Part shown: piece after piece, positions 8,369 to 17,314 of the stretch
Layout: the number at the start of each line of letters is the position of its first letter
How positions within the stretch are numbered: the first letter of the stretch is position 1
Assembly (NCBI RefSeq): GCF_030376615.1
Contig: NZ_JARRAB010000020.1
Coordinates: forward strand, 1 to 64,000
Length of the DNA stretch: 64,000 nt
From: Pseudomonas sp. sp1636
GTDB taxonomy: Bacteria > Pseudomonadota > Gammaproteobacteria > Pseudomonadales > Pseudomonadaceae
Reading direction: 5' to 3'
Notes under the pieces: generated by a model
The model's input: the letters and a program-made list of their open reading frames with translations, nothing else
Told to the model about the DNA's origin: nothing
The model's database searches: none
Program-made: the position numbers and the translations under genes

Positions 8369-10465
8369 CTAAAATCCGCTTTCCCGCACGCCCAACGCGA
8401 CCAAGCGATGCCAGGTCGCGCCGAGCAGCGACTCGCGTCGCCCTTGCAACATCACCACACCGCGCAGCGGCTGTGCAGGCAGGGTCAGTTCATCGACCAG
8501 GGCAAGGCGTACCGCATATTGCGCCTGCACTGGCTGGGCGCGACGTTGTGAGTCGCGGCGCACGGCGATTGGCCCGCTATGATCCGAGGCCAGCGCCTCA
8601 ATATCCAGGTAGGGTGCGCCGGTGGCGCTGATTTCGACGAGGCTCACCGACAAGGCCGGGCGCAGTGGATCATCGGCGATGAAACGCCCGTCGGCGCCGG
8701 CTTCGACACGCCAGAGCGCCTCCTCGGGCAGATAGCCGCGAAGCCGCACCTGTTCTTCCACCACCCGCGCCAGAGGCGCCTGTGGCTGCAGCCAGCGACC
8801 TGGACTGAGTCCCGGCAGCAGGTCGCGCACCACACCCGCATGCGGCGCACGCAACAGCAAGCGCGCACGCTGGGCGGCCAGGCCACGGTATTCGGCCAGC
8901 GATTCGGCCAGTTGTTGCTCGAGCACGCTCACATCGGCCACGGTCTCGCTGCGACCCGCCTGGCGCCGTAACTGGAGTTGGAGTATGCGGATCTGGCTGC
9001 GCACGATGGATTGACGCGCATCCAAATCCGGCGATTCAAGTTCCAGCAGCAGGTCGCCTGCCTGCACTTGCTGGCCATCGCGCACTTCCATACGCTTCAA
9101 GCGCGACGGTAGCGGTGCATACAAGGCGCTGGCCCGTGCGGCTTCAAGCAGCGCCGGTACTTCGACCCCGCTGCGCCAGGGCATCACCAACAGGAGCAAA
9201 CCGCCGAGCAAAGCGCCGGCCACCAGTAGCAGTCGGCTCGGGCTGGCCTGGTTCCTGCGTTGCCACCAGATACGGGTTTCCCGCCAGATCGGCAGGCCGA
9301 TGAACCAGACCAGCTCCACTAGCATCAGGAAGCTGCCGAGCAGTTTGAAGAACAGGTGATAGACCAACAGCGCGATGGCGAAGAATAACACCGCCCGCCA
9401 CAGCCAGGCGCTGTAGCCCCAGGCCAGCAGGCGTCGATAGAGGGTCGGCGACCAAGGCTCGGGCATCGGCTCAGCATAGCCGAACAGGGCTTCGCGCAGG
9501 CGCCAGCGGCATAGGGCAAAGGCGCGTTCTTGGAGGTTCTCCACCCGCCATAGGTCGCTAAGCAGAAAATACCCATCGAAGCGCATGAACGGATTGAGGT
9601 TGACCGCCAGGGTGGTCAGCCAAGTGGCGCTCGCGAGCATGAAGGCTGTTGTGCGCATAGGGCCATCCGCCAAAAACGACCATGCCAGCAACGCAATGGC
9701 CGCCAGCAACAGTTCGGCGAGCATGCCGCCGGCGCCGATCAGTAGGCGCGAGCGGCGGTCATTGACCCGCCAGGCATCGCTGACATCGGTATAGAACAGC
9801 GGAAACAGCACCATAAAGGCCAAACCCATGCTCTGCACCCGACACCCGGCGCGCTTGGCCATGTAGGCGTGACCGAGTTCATGGCACAACTTGGCGAATA
9901 CCAACGCTACGCCGAAGGCCAGTGCGCCACCGAGACTGAACAGGTGCGGGAAGGTGGCGACAAAGCGCTCCCAGTCGCGCGCCACCAGGAACAGGCCGAG
10001 GCCCAGTGTCAATGGCAGGCCGATGCGCAGCAGCTTGGCGCCGTGACGCTCCAGCCAGGGCCAGGTGCGGTTGAGGAAGGCATCCGGTCGCCACAGTGGA
10101 ATACGGAAGAACAGGTACTGGTGCAGCGCGAGTTGCCACAGGCTCTGGCGTTGTGCCGCGGATTTGATGGCATAGCTGGCGCGCTGCTCGGCATCCGCGG
10201 CGGCGATCAGGTCGTGACCGCGCAAAAAACGCAGCAGTTCTTGTAGTTCCGTCTCGCCCAAGGGGGCTCCCGGCTGTGCGTTGGCGGCGGCCAGCACATG
10301 CTGTGCATCGCCTAACGACCAATGCCGTAGCAGCCTCAGGGCGGCGGCACCAAGCTTGAAATAGCGCCCGCGCAGGGGATCGGCCAGGATCCATTGCGGC
10401 GATCCATCCAGCGCCGCTGCGGCTGGGGAGAGTTGCAAGTCGGGGCGTAGCGTCGGCAGCCGCAT
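8369..10465 (-). CDS. PqqD-like / M50 metallopeptidase / HlyD fusion protein
   Basis: This 698-residue inner-membrane protein has three parts. Residues about 5-90 (QWILADPLRGRYFKLGAAALRLL) resemble a PqqD-like peptide-recognition domain. Residues about 110-420 are a multi-pass M50 (site-2 protease-type) region with the zinc motif HELGH at 195-199 and a downstream NPFMRFDGYFLLSD segment that supplies the third metal ligand in this family. Residues about 430-690 are a HlyD-type adaptor with a lipoyl-like domain (VRDGQQVQAGDLLLELESPDL) and coiled coil. It directly follows the GAF-HlyD gene with no gap. Similar proteins are annotated as peptide zinc metalloproteases in export loci; the substrate here is unknown. 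Confidence 0.85.
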   Translation of the reverse strand: MRLPTLRPDLQLSPAAAALDGSPQWILADPLRGRYFKLGAAALRLLRHWSLGDAQHVLAAANAQPGAPLGETELQELLRFLRGHDLIAAADAEQRASYAIKSAAQRQSLWQLALHQYLFFRIPLWRPDAFLNRTWPWLERHGAKLLRIGLPLTLGLGLFLVARDWERFVATFPHLFSLGGALAFGVALVFAKLCHELGHAYMAKRAGCRVQSMGLAFMVLFPLFYTDVSDAWRVNDRRSRLLIGAGGMLAELLLAAIALLAWSFLADGPMRTTAFMLASATWLTTLAVNLNPFMRFDGYFLLSDLWRVENLQERAFALCRWRLREALFGYAEPMPEPWSPTLYRRLLAWGYSAWLWRAVLFFAIALLVYHLFFKLLGSFLMLVELVWFIGLPIWRETRIWWQRRNQASPSRLLLVAGALLGGLLLLVMPWRSGVEVPALLEAARASALYAPLPSRLKRMEVRDGQQVQAGDLLLELESPDLDARQSIVRSQIRILQLQLRRQAGRSETVADVSVLEQQLAESLAEYRGLAAQRARLLLRAPHAGVVRDLLPGLSPGRWLQPQAPLARVVEEQVRLRGYLPEEALWRVEAGADGRFIADDPLRPALSVSLVEISATGAPYLDIEALASDHSGPIAVRRDSQRRAQPVQAQYAVRLALVDELTLPAQPLRGVVMLQGRRESLLGATWHRLVALGVRESGF

Positions 10466-11785
10466 TTACAGGCCCAGACGCTGGCGCAACGCGGCCAGCG
10501 GGCGGCGAAGCAGGTACAGGGCCAGCGGCACGCGATGGCCGAACAGTTTGGCGGTGCCGCGCAGGCCGATGCGTGGTGGTGTGGCGGAGAAACCGGCGTC
10601 GAGGCGGTAGGCCAGTTGTCCGGTGGCACTCGTTTGTGCCTCGTAGGCGAGGCGTCGGAGCTGGGCGGAGTAACGGTTGAGCGGATCGCTGTCGAGAAAC
10701 AGCACCACTTCGGCACCAGAGGCAAGATCGATAGCATCGCCCACCGCCAGTTCGATGCGTAGCTCGGCTTGCTGTGGGTCGGCGATTTCCATCAGCCGTT
10801 CGCCAGTCTGCACCGGTCTGCCGGTCCAGTATTCGGCGTCGGCAAACACCGCGATGCCAGTGCGCTCGGCGCGTACTTCGCTACGATCCAGCAGTTCGCG
10901 GGCGTAATCGCGCTCGGCGCGTTTCTGTTCGACTCGCGCGGCCAGCAGATCCAGTCGTGCTTTGGCTTCGGTATCGGTGAAGGCACGTTGGGCGTTGCTC
11001 TTCAGCTCAGCCTCGGCGACATCCAGGCTGCGTTCGGCGACATCTGCCTGGGCTTTGAGCGAGGTGGCGTCGAAGCTCACCAGTAGGTCGCCCGGCGCCA
11101 CGGCCTGATTAGGCTTGACCTTGATCTCGCCAATCACGCCATCCAGTGGCGCCACCACTACTCGGCCGTTGAGCGGTACGACCTCGGCGGGAGCCAGCAC
11201 CGATTGACGCACCGGCAGCAGGAGTAGCAACGAGGCGGCTGCCGCCACGGCGAGAATCTTCTTGCGCGGCCAGCGCAGGCGCCAGGGCTTGCGTGGCTGC
11301 AACGCCAGCCAGGCATGGCTGTAGCAGTCGCCGAGCTGGAGCAGCAGGGCCTGTTCGGCCTGGCTCCAGGGTTGCTCGCGGGCGATCCATAGACCACCGA
11401 ACAAAGCGTTGTCACGATCCAGTAATGGCAGCCAGAACACTGAGCCGGCCGACAGGCTTTGCCAATCGGCGCGGGTTTGCTCATCCAGCACCGCAGCGTC
11501 CACTACCTGCGCCTTGCTCGATGTGCCTTGGGCTAGCAACTGAGAGGCCGCGCTCTCGACGAAGGCGACGAAGGGGGCATGCGGCTCGACCCTGCTGATA
11601 GCGGTCACCGCATTCACGCGGCCGGCGATCAGCAGGGCGGCGTGACGATAGCCGAACAGGGGTTGGGTGTCGTTGACCAGCACATAGGCCAGGCTGTCGA
11701 CGTCTGCGGCGGCGCGCGCCTGACTCTGCAGCGCGAGGAGCTGGGCGAACAGGCGCTCGGCTGGGCCTTGTACCTGGGCCGTCAT
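10466..11785 (-). CDS. GAF-domain HlyD-family periplasmic adaptor
   Basis: The product has 439 residues. The N-terminal 165 residues form a GAF-like domain (SVFWLPLLDRDNALFGGLWIAREQPWSQAEQALL). A single membrane helix (ILAVAAAASLLLLLPV, about 175-195) precedes a HlyD adaptor: barrel and lipoyl segments (VVVAPLDGVIGEIKVKPNQ, APGDLLVSFD), a coiled coil rich in Ala, Glu and Arg, and a final beta-barrel. Its ATG overlaps the stop of the upstream HlyD gene (ATGA), showing translational coupling. A cytoplasmic sensory domain on an adaptor is unusual and could link export to an intracellular signal; this is inference. Confidence 0.85.
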   Translation of the reverse strand: MTAQVQGPAERLFAQLLALQSQARAAADVDSLAYVLVNDTQPLFGYRHAALLIAGRVNAVTAISRVEPHAPFVAFVESAASQLLAQGTSSKAQVVDAAVLDEQTRADWQSLSAGSVFWLPLLDRDNALFGGLWIAREQPWSQAEQALLLQLGDCYSHAWLALQPRKPWRLRWPRKKILAVAAAASLLLLLPVRQSVLAPAEVVPLNGRVVVAPLDGVIGEIKVKPNQAVAPGDLLVSFDATSLKAQADVAERSLDVAEAELKSNAQRAFTDTEAKARLDLLAARVEQKRAERDYARELLDRSEVRAERTGIAVFADAEYWTGRPVQTGERLMEIADPQQAELRIELAVGDAIDLASGAEVVLFLDSDPLNRYSAQLRRLAYEAQTSATGQLAYRLDAGFSATPPRIGLRGTAKLFGHRVPLALYLLRRPLAALRQRLGL

Positions 11786-12567
11786 TGGGCCTCCAGGAAG
11801 CGGGCGCTACCGCTCATGCCGGCCAGCAGTCCGGGTGCGTCTTGGGGCAGGGCGCCGATCAGCAGCAGGGTCTGGCTACCTTCATCGATGCGTGCCCCCA
11901 GACGTTTGAGTTCCACCTGCAAAGGCTGACCGGTTTCATCCGGGACGAACTCGAAGCGCTGGCCCGGTTTGAGCCAGGCCAGCCAGCTGGAGGGCACCAG
12001 CAACTGCAGCTCCAGGGTGCGGTTGTCGACGATTTCCAGCAGCGGGGTGCCGCTGGCCACGCTCTCGTGGGGCTGTACCTGGCGTTGCACCACCCGGCCA
12101 TTGAATGGGGCGACAACCGAGCAATGTTTGACCTGAACCTGATAAACCTGGGCTTCCGCCTGGGCTTGGGCCTGGCGTGCCTCGGCCAGCGCTACCTCGA
12201 AGCGTCCGACCGAGTTGAGTGCGGCCAGTTGCTTGTTGTGGCTCAGCTCTTCGCGGGCTGCACGTGCAGATGCCTGCGCTGCATTCAGCTGAGCCTGGTA
12301 AGCACTGCAGTCGAACCGTACCAGGACGTCGCCTTTGCTGAAGTCCTGACCGTCACTGAAGGGCATCTCGATGATTCGGCCGGCTAATTCGCTGGACAGT
12401 ACGGCCTGGTCGCGGGCGCGGAGTACGCCGCGCGCCTTGCGTTCAGCCATGCTGCCGAGGTTTGCCGGCTCGTCGAGCAGAGGGTCGGTTTCCAGCGCTG
12501 CCGCTTGGATGCAGTTTGCGCATAGCAGTAAGACTGCCGCTCCGGCCCGGCCAATGGTTCGTTGCAT
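11782..12567 (-). CDS. HlyD-family efflux periplasmic adaptor subunit
   Basis: The 261-residue protein starts at ATG 12567 with AGGGAG seven bases upstream and a cleavable signal peptide (MQRTIGRAGAAVLLLCANCI, cleavage near AAALE). An earlier in-frame ATG at 12639 would bury the signal sequence. The body shows the adaptor pattern: barrel strand AVLSSELAGRIIEMPFSDGQ, lipoyl half-motif FSKGDVLVRFDC, a short coiled coil, then the second half VVAPFNGRVVQRQVQPHE. It is the first gene of the export operon. Neither an ABC or RND pump nor a TolC-like channel is present here, so partners probably lie left of the window. Confidence 0.85.
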   Translation of the reverse strand: MQRTIGRAGAAVLLLCANCIQAAALETDPLLDEPANLGSMAERKARGVLRARDQAVLSSELAGRIIEMPFSDGQDFSKGDVLVRFDCSAYQAQLNAAQASARAAREELSHNKQLAALNSVGRFEVALAEARQAQAQAEAQVYQVQVKHCSVVAPFNGRVVQRQVQPHESVASGTPLLEIVDNRTLELQLLVPSSWLAWLKPGQRFEFVPDETGQPLQVELKRLGARIDEGSQTLLLIGALPQDAPGLLAGMSGSARFLEAQ

Positions 12568-12905
12568 CGTTGCACTCCCTGCATTTTTTATGTTGGCAGT
12601 GTACGGGAGAAGGCGGATTGCGCAAATCGCCGGACACAAACGTTGTTGAGTGTAGCGGCGACGGGATGGCTGGCAGCTTGGTGGGCCGCTTTGGCAGGAA
12701 AACGTTACGCATTGGCGGCGGCCAGGGGTGTGGTTACTGCCAAGGCGTAAGGTGTAAGCAAAACTTGCCGGCTGCAGCCGGTCGGCGTCGCGGCGCGGCG
12801 CTAAGGTGCGCTTGCCCGGCGTCAGTGCAGAGGTTGTGATGGGGTAAGTCGAGCCGCTCTGGCGCCAGGGTGAGCGGTTGTCTACAACAATAACGAGGAG
12901 GCGTA
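12568..12905. other. Intergenic region between export operon and hpd
   Basis: This 338-bp gap separates the divergent export and tyrosine operons and must hold both promoters. I could not identify a convincing -35/-10 or -24/-12 pair, or a regulator site, by eye. Confidence 0.4.
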
Positions 12906-13988
12906 ATGACCGCCGTGAACAAGATCGAACAGCACAACCCCATCGGTACCGACGGCTTCGAATTTGTCGAGTACACCGCGCCGACCCCCGAAGGCATTCA
13001 GCAGTTGCGTGAACTGTTCACTGCCATGGGCTTTACCGAAACCGCCAAGCACCGCTCCAAGGAAGTCTGGCTGTTCCAGCAGAACGACATCAATTTCGTG
13101 CTCAACGGCAGTCCCACCGGCCACGTTCGCGAGTTCGGCCTCAAGCACGGGCCCAGCGCCTGCGCCATGGCCTTTCGAGTACAGAACGCGGCGCAGGCGG
13201 CGGCCTATGTCGAGGCCCAGGGCGCCACGCTGGTCGGCAGTCATGCCAACTTCGGCGAGCTGAACATTCCCTGCGTCGAAGGCATCGGCGGTTCCTTGCT
13301 GTACCTGGTCGACCGCTACGGCGACAAGAGCATCTACGACGTCGATTTCGAGTACATCGAAGGCCGTACGCCACAGGACAACTCGGTCGGCCTGAAAGAA
13401 CTGGATCACCTGACTCACAACGTCAAGCGTGGGCAGATGGATGTCTGGTCGGGTTTCTACGAGCGGATTGCCAACTTCCGCGAGATCCGCTATTTCGACA
13501 TCGAAGGCAAACTCACCGGTCTGGTGTCACGGGCCATGACCTCGCCGTGCGGCAAGATCCGCATCCCGATCAACGAGTCGGCCGACGACAAGTCGCAGAT
13601 CGAGGAATTCATCCGCGAGTACCACGGCGAAGGCATTCAGCACATTGCCCTGAGCACCGACGACATCTACGCCACCGTGCGCCAGCTGCGCGCCAGCGGC
13701 GTGGACTTCATGCAGACCCCGGGCACCTACTATGACAAGGTGGACAGCCGCGTGCCCGGCCACGGCGAGCCGAGCGAGCTGCTGCGCGAGCTGAATATCT
13801 TGATCGACGGCGCGCCGGGAGATGACGGCATCCTGTTGCAGATTTTCACCAATACGGTGATCGGCCCGATCTTCTTCGAGATCATCCAGCGCAAGGGCAA
13901 CCAGGGCTTCGGCGAGGGCAACTTCAAGGCGCTGTTCGAGTCGATCGAGGAAGACCAGATCAAGCGCGGCGTGCTCAAGGGCGAATGA
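12906..13988 (+). CDS. hpd: 4-hydroxyphenylpyruvate dioxygenase
   Basis: This 360-residue Fe(II) enzyme converts 4-hydroxyphenylpyruvate to homogentisate, the second step of tyrosine breakdown. The two vicinal-oxygen-chelate halves are clear. The iron ligands fall in LDHLTHNV, QHIALSTDD and GPIFFEIIQRKGN (His, His, Glu), and the C-terminal gate GFGEGNFKALFESIE is intact. GAGGAG lies before ATG. It heads a four-gene plus-strand cluster with hmgA, fahA and maiA that covers the whole route to fumarate and acetoacetate. Confidence 0.97.
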   Translation: MTAVNKIEQHNPIGTDGFEFVEYTAPTPEGIQQLRELFTAMGFTETAKHRSKEVWLFQQNDINFVLNGSPTGHVREFGLKHGPSACAMAFRVQNAAQAAAYVEAQGATLVGSHANFGELNIPCVEGIGGSLLYLVDRYGDKSIYDVDFEYIEGRTPQDNSVGLKELDHLTHNVKRGQMDVWSGFYERIANFREIRYFDIEGKLTGLVSRAMTSPCGKIRIPINESADDKSQIEEFIREYHGEGIQHIALSTDDIYATVRQLRASGVDFMQTPGTYYDKVDSRVPGHGEPSELLRELNILIDGAPGDDGILLQIFTNTVIGPIFFEIIQRKGNQGFGEGNFKALFESIEEDQIKRGVLKGE

Positions 13989-14004
13989 TCCGCAAATCGG
14001 AGGG

Positions 14005-14062
14005 TGGGTTAGGCGCAGAGGGATGCGCCGTGTGCCGGCAGGTGCTGGCCGCGCCTAACCCA
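14005..14062. repeat. Extragenic inverted repeat between hpd and hmgA
   Basis: Arms TGGGTTAGGCGC (14005-14016) and GCGCCTAACCCA (14051-14062) are perfectly complementary. The motif GGGTGGGTTAG with GCCTACAAA-type ends is a common extragenic palindrome in pseudomonads. Related fragments occur near 15280, 16290 and 20885. Confidence 0.6.
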
Positions 14063-14097
14063 GCCTACAAAAGCCTTGCATCGAGGAGATACCGGCC

Positions 14098-15234
14098 ATG
14101 AGCCGTAACTGGATCAGCTTCCCCCCGCGCGAAGGCGAGTGTTCGCGCCAGGCGCACTGCGACTTTCCCGAGGGTACTTACGAGCGCGAGATGGGCCGCG
14201 AAGGCTTCTTCGGCCCCACCGCGCACCTGCACCACAAGCATCCACCGACTGCCTGGATCGACTGGCAGGGGCCGTTACGCCCGCACGCCTTCAACTTCAA
14301 CGATATTTCCAGCGAGCGCGACTGCCCGCTGGAGGCGCCGCTGACCCTGCACAACGCCGATATGAAGCTGCGCCTGTGGAAGACCCATGGCGCCATGCGC
14401 CACCTGGTGCGCAATGCCGATGGCGACGACCTGTTGTTTATCCATGGGGGCGCGGGGCACTTCTATTGCGACTTCGGTCACCTGGAGTACCGCGACGGCG
14501 ACTACCTGGTGATCCCGCGCGGCACCGCCTGGCGCATCGAAACCAGCGAGCCGACCTTCATGTTGCTGATCGAAAGCAGCGATGGCGCCTACCAGCTGCC
14601 GGACAAGGGCCTGCTCGGGCCCCAGGCGATCTTCGATCCGGCGGTGCTCGATCATCCGCGTTTGGACGAGGCGTTCAAGGCCCAGCAGGATGAGAACACC
14701 TGGCAGCTGCGGATCAAGCGGCGCAACCAGGTCAGCACCGTGACTTACCCCTACAACCCGCTGGACGTGGTTGGCTGGCATGGCGACAACACCGTGGTGC
14801 GCCTCAACTGGCGCGATATCCGTCCGCTGATGAGTCACCGTTACCATCTGCCGCCGTCGGCGCACACCACCTTCGTCGCCAATGGTTTCGTGGTCTGCAC
14901 CTTCACCCCGCGGCCGGTGGAAAGCGATCCGGGTGCGTTGAAAGTGCCGTTCTACCACAACAACGACGACTACGACGAAGTGCTGTTCTACCACCGCGGC
15001 AACTTCTTCAGCCGCGACAACATCGAGGCCGGCATGGTCACGTTGCACCCCTGCGGCTTCCCCCACGGCCCGCACCCCAAAGCCCTGCAGAAAAGCCAGG
15101 AAAGCCCGGCGACCTTCGTCGACGAGGTGGCGGTGATGATCGATACCCGTCGCGCGCTGGAGATTGACCCGGCCGCCGCGCAGGTCGATGTGCCCGAATA
15201 CGTCAACTCCTGGCGCGCGCCTGGCTTGAAGTAG
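14098..15234 (+). CDS. hmgA: Homogentisate 1,2-dioxygenase (short form)
   Basis: The product is 378 residues, shorter than the roughly 430-residue HmgA usual in Pseudomonas. It opens the homogentisate ring to maleylacetoacetate using Fe(II). Cupin-type signatures are present: LFIHGGAGHFYCDFGHLEYRDGDYLVIPRGTAWRIE, and a C-terminal metal region with EVLFYHRGNFFSRDNIEAGMVTLHPCGFPHGPHP rich in His and Glu. GAGGAG precedes ATG. It follows hpd after a palindromic repeat. The short type resembles the homogentisate dioxygenases of some marine gammaproteobacteria; this comparison is from memory. Confidence 0.92.
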   Translation: MSRNWISFPPREGECSRQAHCDFPEGTYEREMGREGFFGPTAHLHHKHPPTAWIDWQGPLRPHAFNFNDISSERDCPLEAPLTLHNADMKLRLWKTHGAMRHLVRNADGDDLLFIHGGAGHFYCDFGHLEYRDGDYLVIPRGTAWRIETSEPTFMLLIESSDGAYQLPDKGLLGPQAIFDPAVLDHPRLDEAFKAQQDENTWQLRIKRRNQVSTVTYPYNPLDVVGWHGDNTVVRLNWRDIRPLMSHRYHLPPSAHTTFVANGFVVCTFTPRPVESDPGALKVPFYHNNDDYDEVLFYHRGNFFSRDNIEAGMVTLHPCGFPHGPHPKALQKSQESPATFVDEVAVMIDTRRALEIDPAAAQVDVPEYVNSWRAPGLK

Positions 15235-15303
15235 GCTGTTTCGCACGCACCGCTACCCGACGAATATCTGTGGTGCGCAGGGCGCACCCTACGAGGTTAG
15301 AGC

Positions 15304-16287
15304 ATGAAACTCGCATCATTGAATCAAGGCCGTGACGGTGTACTGGTCGTGGTCTCCCGCGACCTGACCCGTGCGCTAAAAGTTCCGGCCATCGCCGCCA
15401 CCTTGCAGGCCGCGCTGGACGACTGGGCCGTCTGCAAGCCCAAGCTGGACGCGGTCTACCAGCGTCTCAACGACGGCCTGTGCAGCGACGCCTTCGCCTT
15501 CGCGCAAGGTGCCTGCCACAGCCCCCTGCCGCGGGCCTACCATTGGGCCGACGGCAGCGCCTACGTCAATCACGTCGAACTGGTGCGCAAGGCGCGGGGC
15601 GCCGAGATACCGGAGAGCTTCTGGCACGATCCGTTGATGTACCAGGGGGGCGCCGACTGCTTCATCCCGCCGCAGGCGCCGATCAGGATGGCCGACGAGG
15701 CCTGGGGCATCGACCTGGAGGCCGAGATCGCGGTGATCACCGACGACGTGCCGATGGGCGTCACGGCCGCCGAGGCCGCGCAGCACATCCAGTTGCTGAT
15801 GCTGGTCAACGACGTGTCGCTGCGCAACCTGATCCCCGGCGAACTGGCCAAGGGCTTCGGTTTCTACCAGAGCAAGCCCTCGTCGAGCTTCTCGCCGGTG
15901 GCCATTACCCCGGACGAGTTGGGCGACTGTTGGAAAGACGGCAAGGTGCATCGGCCGTTGGTCTCGCACATCAACGAGGTGTTGTTCGGCCAGCCGGATG
16001 CCGGCACCGACATGACCTTCAATTTTCCGAGCCTGCTGGCCCATGCGGCTAAGAGCCGACCACTGGGCGCGGGCAGTATTATCGGTTCGGGCACGGTGTC
16101 GAACTACGACCGCAGCGCCGGCTCGTCCTGCCTGGCGGAAAAACGCATGCTGGAGATTATCGAGCAGGGCGAGGCCAGGACGCCGTTTCTCAAATTCGGC
16201 GACCGGGTGCGCATCGAGATGTTCGATGCCGCCGGCCACAGCATCTTCGGCGCCATCGACCAGGTGCTGGAAAAGTATGAGCCGTAG
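15304..16287 (+). CDS. fahA: Fumarylacetoacetate hydrolase family protein
   Basis: This 327-residue member of the FAH fold is the short form, against about 430 residues for the classical FahA. It is expected to split fumarylacetoacetate into fumarate and acetoacetate. The metal-binding signature WGIDLEAEIAVITDDVPMG (Glu-x-Glu) and the downstream LVNDVSLRNLIP, SFSPVAITPDELG and GSGTVSN segments are conserved. GAGG precedes the start. The position between hmgA and maiA makes the assignment secure even though the family is broad. Confidence 0.92.
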   Translation: MKLASLNQGRDGVLVVVSRDLTRALKVPAIAATLQAALDDWAVCKPKLDAVYQRLNDGLCSDAFAFAQGACHSPLPRAYHWADGSAYVNHVELVRKARGAEIPESFWHDPLMYQGGADCFIPPQAPIRMADEAWGIDLEAEIAVITDDVPMGVTAAEAAQHIQLLMLVNDVSLRNLIPGELAKGFGFYQSKPSSSFSPVAITPDELGDCWKDGKVHRPLVSHINEVLFGQPDAGTDMTFNFPSLLAHAAKSRPLGAGSIIGSGTVSNYDRSAGSSCLAEKRMLEIIEQGEARTPFLKFGDRVRIEMFDAAGHSIFGAIDQVLEKYEP

Positions 16288-16333
16288 GATGAATATCGCT
16301 GCGCTCAACCCATCCTAGGCTGGAGGGATGTCC

Positions 16334-16984
16334 ATGCTCACGCTTTATAGCTACTGGCGCTCCAGCGCCGCCTACCGGGTGCGGATCGCCTTGAACCTCA
16401 AGGGGCTGGCCTATCGGCAGGTGCCGGTGCATCTGGTCAAGGACGGCGGCCAGCAGCACTCGGCCGAGTACCGGGCGCTCAACCCGCAGCAGCTAGTGCC
16501 GCTGCTGGTGGACGAGGGCAATGACGGGGTGCGCATCGCCCAGTCCCTGGCCACTCTCGAATACCTGGATGAGGTCTACCCGTTGCCGGCGTTGTTGCCG
16601 GCCGATCCGGTTCAGCGTGCCCGGGTGCGCGCGCTGGCTCTGCATATCGCCTGCGACCTGCATCCGCTGAACAACCTGCGTGTGCTGCAGTACCTGTCCT
16701 CCGAGCTGGGCGTCGGCGACGCGGCGAAGGACGCCTGGTACCGGCACTGGGTGGCGACCGGGCTGGCTGCGGTGGAGCAGGGGCTGAAGGACTTCGATGG
16801 GCGCCTGTCCCTGGGGGATCGGCCGGGCTATCTGGAGGCCTGCCTGATCCCCCAGCTGTATAACGCCCGGCGTTTCAACTGCGATCTAGACGGCTACCCG
16901 CGCATCCTCGCGCTGGCCGCGCGTTGCGAAGCCCTTGAGGCTTTTAAACAGGCGGCCCCAGAGGTGCAGCCCGACGCGCAGTGA
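16334..16984 (+). CDS. maiA: Maleylacetoacetate isomerase
   Basis: The product is a 216-residue zeta-class glutathione S-transferase that isomerises maleylacetoacetate to fumarylacetoacetate. The glutathione-site motif SYWRSSAAYRVRIALNLKGL is at the N-terminus, with NPQQLVPLLV and the Asp-rich helical domain following. ATG 16334 is chosen over ATG 16328 because GGAGG is then seven bases away. It ends the tyrosine cluster and is followed by a strong terminator. The order hpd, hmgA, fahA, maiA is unlike the hmgA-fahA-maiA operon typical of P. putida. Confidence 0.93.
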   Translation: MLTLYSYWRSSAAYRVRIALNLKGLAYRQVPVHLVKDGGQQHSAEYRALNPQQLVPLLVDEGNDGVRIAQSLATLEYLDEVYPLPALLPADPVQRARVRALALHIACDLHPLNNLRVLQYLSSELGVGDAAKDAWYRHWVATGLAAVEQGLKDFDGRLSLGDRPGYLEACLIPQLYNARRFNCDLDGYPRILALAARCEALEAFKQAAPEVQPDAQ

Positions 16985-17070
16985 TCCTGGCCCGACTAGC
17001 TGACCTCGCATGGGATGATGCGACCCGCCGGGTGATGAGCCCGCTCGTGCTTGTCAGGAACGCAACAGGA

Positions 17071-17102
17071 GGCGCTCGACCTTGTGTCGTGCGCCTTTTT
17101 TT
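17071..17102 (+). terminator. Intrinsic terminator after maiA
   Basis: The stem GGCGC-t-CGAC / GTCG-t-GCGCC closes a short loop and is followed by a run of seven T residues. It lies 87 bp after maiA and should end the tyrosine operon. Confidence 0.85.
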
Positions 17103-17314
17103 ACGTGGGCGTGATTAGCCCCGCCGGGAAGTTGGCGTCGGTAGAGTGGCGAATAGTCGCCACTTGCAGAGGTTGATCGGCGGTTAGTCGCCGACAACGG
17201 CCCGGGCAAGCAGCCGGGCGCCGCCACGATCCGGTTGCCCGTGCCTCCTTGTACGCCTCTGCCCTGATGCTTTGCGGCGAGTTGTCGGCTTTAAACAGAG
17301 TCAACGGCTAAAGC

